From positions 1 to 12,293 of the forward strand of contig PMOV01000113.1 in the NCBI GenBank assembly GCA_003161195.1: a DNA stretch of 12,293 nucleotides, written 5' to 3'. The stretch is from Acidobacteriota bacterium. Its GTDB lineage: Bacteria > Acidobacteriota > Terriglobia > Acidiferrales > UBA7541. Below the pieces are notes generated by a model that saw nothing but the letters and a program-made list of their open reading frames with translations, made no database searches and was not told where the DNA came from. This document shows, piece by piece, positions 1-5,052 of the stretch. Both the position numbers and the translations under genes were made by a program. The stretch's first letter is position 1. Each line of letters begins with the position of its first letter.

Positions 1-825
1 GTCCGCGACAAAAACAAAAAAATCATCGACAACCTGCAAAAAGAAGACTTCCAGCTCGCCGAAGACAATCAGAATCAGACCATCGCTTTCTTCTCCAAGG
101 AATCCACCCTCCCCATCACCCTCGCTATGCTTCTCGACACCTCCGGCAGCGAGCAGTTCATGATCGGCGGCATTCAGGAAGCCGGCAGCCGCTTCCTCGA
201 ACGCGTCCTGCGCAAGGGCGACGAAGCCCTGGTCATGTCCTTCGACACCGACGCCGACCTGCTCTCCGATTTCACCGATGACCGCGCCATCCTCGATCGC
301 GCCGTCCACCGCGCGCGCATCAACACTCCCGGCGGCGGTATGATCGCCGGCAATCCCGGCCCTATCGGCAATCAGAACACCCCCGGCACCGTCCTCTACG
401 ACGCCATCTATCTCGCCTGCAGCGAAAAATTGAACACCGAAGCCGGACGCAAAGCCATCGTCATCGTCACCGACGCGCAAGATGAAGGCAGCCGCGTGAA
501 AATTGACGAAGCCATCGAGGCCGCCCAGCGCACTGACACCGTCATCCACATCTTGCTCGTCGCCGACCCGCGTTACGGCGCCAACGTCGGCGCCGCCAAA
601 CGCCTCACCGAAGAAACCGGCGGCCGCGTCATCTCCGTCTCCTCCGAAAAAAAGCTCGCCCAGGCTTTCGACGAAATCTCCGAAGAATTGCGCAGCCAGT
701 ACACCCTCGGCTACTACCCCTCGAACAACGCGCGCGACGGCAAATTCCGCAAAATCAAAGTCGAAACCACCAATCACGACTACAAAGTGTTGGCCCGCAA
801 AGGCTACTACGCCCCGAAAGAATAG
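1..825 (+). CDS. VWA-domain protein, acidobacterial VWFA-related type (5' truncated)
   Basis: The frame is open from base 1, so the N-terminus lies outside the window and 274 residues are visible. The first ~40 residues (VRDKNKKII... DFQLAEDNQNQ...) match the strand-rich lead-in usual before the VWA fold in the 'VWFA-related Acidobacterial domain' family. The MIDAS metal-site motif DTSGS is at bases 136-150, the GTVLYDAIY segment carries the expected MIDAS threonine, and IVTDAQDEGS supplies the later aspartate. The tail LRSQYTLGYYP...YKVLARKGYY is the typical end of this family, so the C-terminus is complete. Members are usually secreted or envelope proteins thought to bind protein partners through a metal ion; the target here is unknown. 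The next gene starts 119 bases downstream on the same strand, so co-transcription is possible but not shown. The family call is firm; the role is not. Confidence 0.88.
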   Translation, partial: VRDKNKKIIDNLQKEDFQLAEDNQNQTIAFFSKESTLPITLAMLLDTSGSEQFMIGGIQEAGSRFLERVLRKGDEALVMSFDTDADLLSDFTDDRAILDRAVHRARINTPGGGMIAGNPGPIGNQNTPGTVLYDAIYLACSEKLNTEAGRKAIVIVTDAQDEGSRVKIDEAIEAAQRTDTVIHILLVADPRYGANVGAAKRLTEETGGRVISVSSEKKLAQAFDEISEELRSQYTLGYYPSNNARDGKFRKIKVETTNHDYKVLARKGYYAPKE

Positions 826-933
826 TCCTTTCGCAATCGCACCGAGCCCCCAACGGAACCGCTGGCAACTCCGTCTAGCGTGTGCCACACTACCGCATCG
901 CGTCACCCCCGGCAAACTCGTCTACCAACTAAC

Positions 934-938
934 AGGAG
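934..938 (+). promoter_or_regulatory. Ribosome binding site of the DinB-like gene
   Basis: AGGAG sits 6 bases before the ATG at 945. It is a near-consensus Shine-Dalgarno site and fixes the start of the DinB-like gene. Confidence 0.75.
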
Positions 939-944
939 AACTCT

Positions 945-1508
945 ATGAGAAATCGAAGCGTGTGGCTCGCTGCGTCGCTGGTGTTGGCATGTACATTCGC
1001 GGCGGCAACGCAGCCCGCGGCGGCCGATGAACGCAGCGTCGCCCAGGTCCTAAACTCCAGCGTCACCGGCGCGGAAAAAGAATTAATGTCCGCCGCCGAC
1101 GCCATGCCCACCGATAAATTTTCTTTCGCCCCCACCGGCGGCGAATTCAAAGGCGTGCGCACCTTCGGCGAACAACTCCGCCACATCGCCGCGGTAAATT
1201 ACATCCTCGGCGCCGCCATCTTGGGCGAGAAAGCTCCGGTAGACACGGGCGGCGAATCCGGCCCCACGACCATCAACTCCAAGTCCGACATCATCAAGTA
1301 CGCCACCGATTCCTTCGCCTATCTCCACAAAGCCATCGACTCTGTCAACGAAAAGAATATGCTCTCGCCCATCAAATATCCTTTTGGCGATGCTCCCTCA
1401 TCCCGCTTGGCCTTGGCGGTACTCAGCACCCAACACATCTTCGATCACTACGGCCAGATGGTCGAATATCTGCGCATGAACAGCATCGTGCCCCCCGCCA
1501 GCCGCTAA
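945..1508 (+). CDS. Secreted DinB-like four-helix protein
   Basis: A 187-residue protein with a clear N-terminal signal peptide: basic MRNR, a hydrophobic core, and probable cleavage after AAA at residue 27. Cys16 follows Val-Leu-Ala, which is a poor lipobox, so a lipoprotein is possible but less likely. The mature part looks helical and has the DinB-superfamily histidine pattern: His80 in LRHIAAVNYIL, then His164 and His168 in HIFDHYGQMVEYL, as expected for a three-His metal site. DinB proteins are usually cytoplasmic; the best-understood relatives are metal-dependent thiol S-transferases. An exported copy is a variant seen in acidobacteria, with no known substrate. Start choice: AGGAG 6 bases upstream. 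The next gene begins 32 bases after the stop on the same strand, which suggests an operon with the nucleoside-hydrolase-like gene. Fold likely; function unknown. Confidence 0.82.
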   Translation: MRNRSVWLAASLVLACTFAAATQPAAADERSVAQVLNSSVTGAEKELMSAADAMPTDKFSFAPTGGEFKGVRTFGEQLRHIAAVNYILGAAILGEKAPVDTGGESGPTTINSKSDIIKYATDSFAYLHKAIDSVNEKNMLSPIKYPFGDAPSSRLALAVLSTQHIFDHYGQMVEYLRMNSIVPPASR

Positions 1509-1540
1509 TTCCATCACACCAGCGCAGGGGGTCTCACGAC

Positions 1541-2617
1541 ATGAAAAATCTAAAATTGTTTTCCATCTTCTTCCTGACCATCGCCGCCATTCCAGCGTCC
1601 GCAGAGCAACGCCGCAAAATCATCATTGACCAGGATTGTTCCGGCCCCGGCGGCAGCAACATGCAAACGCTTTTAACTCTAATCCAATCTCCGGCCGCCG
1701 AAGTTTTGGGCATCACCGTCGTAAGCGGCAATCAGTGGCGCGACGAAGAAGTCGCGCGCACCCTCCGCCTTCTCGAACTCATCGGCCGCACTGACATCCC
1801 CGTCGTCCCCGGAGCCGTCTTTCCCTTGGTCCACCGCTATCGGGAAGCCAAACTCTGGCAGGCCACATACGGAAAAGTCGCCTTCGCCGGCGCCTGGGAC
1901 GATCGTTGGTGGCACGAGCCTGAAGTCATTCCCGAGCTCCTCGAGGGTCAGCCCCACACCAAAGCCTCCGACGAAGACGCCGCGCACTTCCTCCTGCGCA
2001 TGGTCCACAAATATCCTCACGAAGTCACCATCTACGAGGGCGGACCCATGACCGACCTCGCCATCGCCAACGCCATTGATCCACATTTTGCCGAACTAGC
2101 CGCCGGCCTGGTGTTCATGGGCGGCAGCCTCGAGCCGCAAACCGACGACCCCGAATTTCTCAGCGCCCCGCGCCACGAATTTAATTTCTGGTTCGATCCC
2201 GAAGCCGCAAAAAGCGTGCTCGCCGCGCCCTGGAAACGAATCGTCTGCACACCCGTGGACATTTCCGTCAAAACCAGAATCACCGACGACATGGTCGCGG
2301 ACATCGCCAAAAGCCCCAACCCGGTCGCGCAATACGTCGTGAAATACTTCCTGAAGGATCAGGGTGGCTCCTACATGTGGGATGAACTAGCCGCCGCCGC
2401 ATGGCTCGACCCCACGCTAATCACCAGAAAGGTTCAGCGCTACATGAGCGTCAACGTCGATCACGGCCCAGCCTACGGCGACACCCTAACCTGGACCGAA
2501 CAAAACAACCCCAAATTGGGCGCACGCCTGGTCGAGATCCAGCAAGACCTTGACCTACAAAAATTCAACAAAATGTTCGTGGACTTAATGAAGGCCCCCA
2601 CCCCGCAAGCCCACTAA
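1541..2617 (+). CDS. Exported nucleoside hydrolase-like protein
   Basis: A 358-residue protein. Residues 1-21 form a signal peptide (MKNLKLFSIFF... ending ASA), so the product should be periplasmic. The rest follows the inosine/uridine-preferring nucleoside hydrolase fold: a first strand KIIIDQD (27-32), VLGITVVSG, a GGPMTDLAIA loop (167-176, usually GPLTNLA), FMGG, EFNFWFDPEAA (from Glu213, usually E-F-N-x-x-x-D-P-E-A), and a late Asp281 in WDELA that corresponds to the usual H-D-P-L-A. Family enzymes hydrolyse the N-glycosidic bond of nucleosides using a calcium ion held by a DxDxxxDD loop. Here that loop reads DQDCSGPGGSNMQ: Asp30 and Asp32 remain, but the DD pair appears to be Ser39-Asn40, and the catalytic-side His is Trp280. 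It may be a divergent enzyme or a non-catalytic binder. An AGGGGG ribosome site (1526-1531) lies 9 bases before the ATG. Confidence 0.85.
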   Translation: MKNLKLFSIFFLTIAAIPASAEQRRKIIIDQDCSGPGGSNMQTLLTLIQSPAAEVLGITVVSGNQWRDEEVARTLRLLELIGRTDIPVVPGAVFPLVHRYREAKLWQATYGKVAFAGAWDDRWWHEPEVIPELLEGQPHTKASDEDAAHFLLRMVHKYPHEVTIYEGGPMTDLAIANAIDPHFAELAAGLVFMGGSLEPQTDDPEFLSAPRHEFNFWFDPEAAKSVLAAPWKRIVCTPVDISVKTRITDDMVADIAKSPNPVAQYVVKYFLKDQGGSYMWDELAAAAWLDPTLITRKVQRYMSVNVDHGPAYGDTLTWTEQNNPKLGARLVEIQQDLDLQKFNKMFVDLMKAPTPQAH

Positions 2618-2937
2618 GCAGACAGCGAGCCGGCAAATCGCATCGCCAACAAAAGGTAGATAGGCCATCTCCCTCTGCGCTCCTGTGCGCCCGCCGCGAC
2701 TCTGCTTTTAGAATACGTCTAAGCATCAGCTCCGTGGTCGCGGCAGAAGCTAGCCCAGGCCGCAAGGCCTGGGTGAGCGTGACCCGGCCCACGTGAGCGC
2801 CGTAGGCGCGGCACATTTTGGCCCCGCCTTTCTGTCAATTTTCGTACTCTCCTGCAACGTACCGAACGACATGCGCGGCCGCGTGATCTTCTCTTTTCTC
2901 GCCTTTTCTTCTTCTCGTCTCCCCAACGCAGCACTCT
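2618..2937. other. Gene-free convergent interval
   Basis: No convincing gene lies here. The open frames across it have poor composition and no ribosome sites. It separates the plus-strand nucleoside-hydrolase-like gene from the minus-strand di-haem cytochrome gene, so both transcripts end in or near it. The middle carries a hairpin-rich element (listed separately at 2751-2830). The right part (about 2880-2930) is a pyrimidine-rich stretch (ttctcttttctcgccttttc), which read on the minus strand is a purine run just after the cytochrome stop codon. No classical stem plus T-run terminator was found for either gene. Confidence 0.6.
2751..2830. repeat. Structured intergenic element with several hairpins, REP-like
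   Basis: A perfect 8-bp stem CCCAGGCC (2754-2761) and GGCCTGGG (2766-2773) closes a GCAA tetraloop of the GNRA class. It is followed by a second stem GCGCC/GGCGC (2797-2801 with 2805-2809) with a 3-base loop, and an alternative, mutually exclusive stem GGCGCGG/CCCCGCC (2805-2811 with 2822-2828, one C-C mismatch). GTGAGCG occurs twice, at 2773-2779 and 2793-2799. No T-run follows the first stem, so it is not a standard terminator. Similar stem-plus-GCAA elements are scattered between genes in some acidobacterial and planctomycete genomes. That family membership is recalled and unverified; the folds are read directly. Confidence 0.5.
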
Positions 2938-3975
2938 TCACGGCGTCAGCGAAGCCGCATAAGCCGCCAGTCGAACGTAATCCTCGTGCGTCAGCTTCGC
3001 CACCACCGGCGCCATCAGCGCGCTTCCCGTTCCCGCCCGCAGCCCGTGCTGCATGTCGTACAACTGTCTCACCAGATAGCTCGGCGAGCGCCCCGCAATT
3101 CCCGGCACCGCCCCCACCCCTCGCAAATCCGCCCCATGGCAAGTCCCGCACGGCAATGTCCTTCCGTTGCCGCCGGTGGTCGCCAGCTCCCGGCCTTGCG
3201 CGATGCTCCCCACCGGGACATACGCAATAAACTCGCTGTGCGTGTCGCGCGATTCAAACTGCTCCAGATCCTTCGGCATTTCGATGATGCGATTCCCCAT
3301 GGCCTCTTCGCCGCCGCCTTCCACCGCCGCAAAAACGAATCCCGCCACATACGTTTTCGGCACGCGCTCCGTTTCCTTCACGGTAATCAGCTTTCTCGGT
3401 TTCAAACTCGAAAAATAAGCCGCCGATTCCGCCACTTCCTCCTCCGTCAACGCCGCGGCAATCGACGGCATCACGGTCGCATGCGATTTCAGCGGAAACG
3501 CACTCATGCGCGCTCCGCTCTTGAACTCCGCCAGTTGCTCTAAAATGTATTTCTCCGGCAGTCCCGCCAGCCCCGCATTTTCCGGTCCACCGGGCCCATC
3601 CGCACGATGGCAATAGCCGCACGCCCATACTGTGGGCTTTCTTCCGCGCGCCACCACGCCCGGCATCTGTGGATGTTCTTCGGGGTGCCAATCCGTTGCA
3701 AAGAACGCATCGCGTGTTTGCGTCAGCGTCCAACTTCCGGCGCTTCCCGCAACATGCAGCACCCTTCCATCGTCCGGCGGCTCCTTATAGCCGGGATCCG
3801 CGGTTGGATACGCCCACGCCGGCGGCGGTGCATCCAAATCCTTCGTCGCCACCGCGAAAGCGGGCGCCACGTGCGCGGGCGCTTGCGCGAAGGCGTCCCC
3901 AAATAAAAGCATCAGCGCAGTCGCCAAGCCCATACCAGCCTGCAAAAAGCTCCCGAATAGGCTCGGCTTTTTCAC
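2938..3975 (-). CDS. Periplasmic di-haem c-type cytochrome
   Basis: A 345-residue protein from the GTG at 3975-3973. This start is chosen because GGAGG lies 4 bases upstream and the protein then begins with a proper signal peptide (VKKPSLFGS..., hydrophobic core, cleavage near FAQA). An ATG 54 bases further up would put 18 polar residues before it. Two covalent haem sites are present: CGYCH (119-123) and CGTCH (276-280). Each is followed by a likely axial methionine in VMPSIAAALTEEE (Met169) and LMAPVVAKLTHED (Met321), so there are two class-I cytochrome domains as in cytochrome c4-like electron carriers. Before the first domain is a ~70-residue Pro/Trp-rich segment including DWHPEEHPQMP, which seems to recur in this type of cytochrome. 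The partner enzyme is not in the window. The gene stands alone on the minus strand and ends in the structured convergent interval. Confidence 0.87.
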   Translation of the reverse strand: MKKPSLFGSFLQAGMGLATALMLLFGDAFAQAPAHVAPAFAVATKDLDAPPPAWAYPTADPGYKEPPDDGRVLHVAGSAGSWTLTQTRDAFFATDWHPEEHPQMPGVVARGRKPTVWACGYCHRADGPGGPENAGLAGLPEKYILEQLAEFKSGARMSAFPLKSHATVMPSIAAALTEEEVAESAAYFSSLKPRKLITVKETERVPKTYVAGFVFAAVEGGGEEAMGNRIIEMPKDLEQFESRDTHSEFIAYVPVGSIAQGRELATTGGNGRTLPCGTCHGADLRGVGAVPGIAGRSPSYLVRQLYDMQHGLRAGTGSALMAPVVAKLTHEDYVRLAAYAASLTP

Positions 3976-3979
3976 GTAT

Positions 3980-3984
3980 CCTCC
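3980..3984 (-). promoter_or_regulatory. Ribosome binding site deciding the GTG start of the di-haem cytochrome
   Basis: Read on the minus strand, GGAGG is 4 bases before the GTG codon at 3975-3973, which immediately opens a signal peptide. The in-frame ATG at 4029-4027 has no comparable site. Confidence 0.7.
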
Positions 3985-4127
3985 GGTCGATATCACGCCT
4001 TCAGTGTGAGCAGCAACTTGGTTGCGCATCGCGAGTCAATCGCGTGGTTAAAGGGCGAGCACAACTTACTACATCGGCCCGATATGCGACAAACTATCGA
4101 TGCGCTTCAGCTACCAGCCGTTCTTTG

Positions 4128-4580
4128 TCATGCCTTGGCGCGCGTCTCGTCGCCCAGGTCCAGCACGTGGCGCGCTGTGGCCAAGTCTTGCTCCGGCACG
4201 AGCACACGAAACCCCGAGCCAGTCCAGGGCACGTCAGGACGCCAACCGCTGGCGCTATCGTCTTGGACCGTTGCGGCAATCCCTGCGGACAAGAGCGCGC
4301 CTTGCGCGCAGTCCGCTTCATCCTGGGTTGTGAATGTTTGAACCAACACATGTTCTGCTTCGGGCCGGGGAGTAAGTGCGTCGCGCGCCATCGCCACGTC
4401 TTCCTGGCGCACGAGCACCCAAAATCCGAGGCCGCTCCACGCCAAGTGCTGACGCATTCCCCCAGCGGTATCAGCCTGGATCATCGCCTCAATGCCTGAG
4501 GATTCGAGGATCCCCAGAACCATGTCCGCTTCAGCCCGCGTTCCAAATGACTCGAGTACGACAAGTTTGCTGTGCCGCAT
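4128..4580 (-). CDS. Tandem DUF2007 (putative signal-transducing) protein
   Basis: A 150-residue soluble protein made almost entirely of two related copies of a ~65-residue DUF2007-type domain, at residues 5-69 and 77-140. The matched landmarks are LESFGTRAEADMVLGILESSGIEA versus VQTFTTQDEADCAQGALLSAGIAA, then WSGLGFWVLVRQEDVAMARDAL versus WTGSGFRVLVPEQDLATARHVL. The D-x-A/T-x-A-R end helix is typical of the family. No transmembrane segment or catalytic motif is seen. DUF2007 is annotated as a putative signal-transducing domain; its ligand is not known to me. The start is taken as the ATG at 4580: the repeat begins right after it, and a TATAAT box stands 6 bases upstream, which would put the transcript start at or next to the ATG. 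A longer form from 4637 would overlap the previous gene's end and adds unrelated residues. No Shine-Dalgarno is seen. Confidence 0.78.
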   Translation of the reverse strand: MRHSKLVVLESFGTRAEADMVLGILESSGIEAMIQADTAGGMRQHLAWSGLGFWVLVRQEDVAMARDALTPRPEAEHVLVQTFTTQDEADCAQGALLSAGIAATVQDDSASGWRPDVPWTGSGFRVLVPEQDLATARHVLDLGDETRAKA

Positions 4581-4582
4581 GC

Positions 4583-4599
4583 GGGCATTATATGCCCGG
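4583..4599. promoter_or_regulatory. 17-bp palindrome covering the -10 box (candidate operator)
   Basis: CGGGCAT-ATA-ATGCCCG (minus strand) has two perfect 7-base arms and a 3-base centre, and the TATAAT box lies inside it. A dimeric repressor bound here would block the promoter. As RNA it would mostly lie upstream of the predicted transcript start, so a DNA site is more likely than a terminator. No known regulator consensus was matched. Confidence 0.4.
4587..4592 (-). promoter_or_regulatory. TATAAT -10 box placed for a leaderless DUF2007 mRNA
   Basis: On the minus strand a perfect TATAAT is followed by six bases (GCCCGC) and then the ATG at 4580. Transcription normally begins 6-8 bases after the -10 box, so the mRNA would start at or beside the ATG with no leader. 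No good -35 hexamer is seen at 16-18 bases, so the promoter call rests on the -10 box and its position. Confidence 0.5.
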
Positions 4600-4617
4600 G
4601 ACGCTATCGCGGACTCG

Positions 4618-4908
4618 TCAGCCATTTGCCCCACCAATAGAAATCCAATTCCCCGCGTCCTTCTCCCGACCAGTATTTATGGTGATAACTGCGGTAGCAT
4701 TTTTGGCTTTAGCCCGCTCGGCAATAGCTTCATAAACCGCATCCTTTTCTGTCTCGTTGTCGAAGTTAGCTTCTTCGTAATACTGTCCCTCTGGGGTCAC
4801 GACAACCCCCACTGCGCAAGAGTATTCTTGCTTCTCTTCTAGCAGGTGTCTCTTTTCAATTTCCCATAGCTTTAGCGCGAGTTCCTGGACGTCGTCCACA
4901 ATCGGCAT
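4618..4908 (-). CDS. Small orphan protein of lower GC
   Basis: A 96-residue acidic/basic soluble protein that I do not recognise. An N-terminal amphipathic helix (VQELALKLWEIEKRHLLEE) is followed by a strand AVGVVVTPEGQYYEEA, a charged helix (ETEKDAVYEAIAERAKAK) and a strand NATAVITIN, giving an alpha/beta look. There is no signal peptide, membrane segment or catalytic motif. Composition is balanced and protein-like, which supports a real gene despite a weak ribosome site (only GAG about 7 bases before the ATG). Sample lines inside the gene run at about 47-50% GC against about 60% or more around it, so recent acquisition or relaxed codon use is possible. The DUF2007 gene starts 37 bases after its stop on the same strand. 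The divergent kinase gene starts 144 bases away. Confidence 0.65.
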   Translation of the reverse strand: MPIVDDVQELALKLWEIEKRHLLEEKQEYSCAVGVVVTPEGQYYEEANFDNETEKDAVYEAIAERAKAKNATAVITINTGREKDAGNWISIGGANG

Positions 4909-5005
4909 TTCATCTCAATCGAACCTGAAATGTCCAGCCCTGTTTGCAGTCCGCGCCTGATAACGCGCTTACGGAAACTACCCCACTTTCCCTTCGCGCC
5001 ACACG

Positions 5006-5034
5006 TTGACCACATTCCGCCGAACCATTAAGAT
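5006..5034 (+). promoter_or_regulatory. Sigma70-type promoter of the kinase gene
   Basis: TTGACC (5006-5011, 5 of 6 to consensus) and TAAGAT (5029-5034, 4 of 6) are separated by exactly 17 bases. The predicted start is near 5041-5042, giving a leader of only about 11 bases before the GTG at 5053. This fits the absence of a Shine-Dalgarno sequence. Confidence 0.55.
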
Positions 5035-5052
5035 TCCCTCTTCACTGACCCC

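Noticed and set aside
880..890. Short palindrome GTGTG-C-CACAC before the DinB-like gene
   Set aside because: Five-base arms with a one-base centre are expected by chance in GC-rich DNA, and no promoter elements line up with it.
503..1030. Ser/Pro/Thr-rich open frame overlapping the VWA gene
   Set aside because: It is an out-of-frame shadow with low-complexity composition. The VWA frame carries the conserved motifs through to its stop at 825.
4581..4637. Longer start of the DUF2007 gene at 4637
   Set aside because: It adds 19 residues outside the domain repeat, overlaps the end of the preceding gene, and ignores the well-placed TATAAT box.
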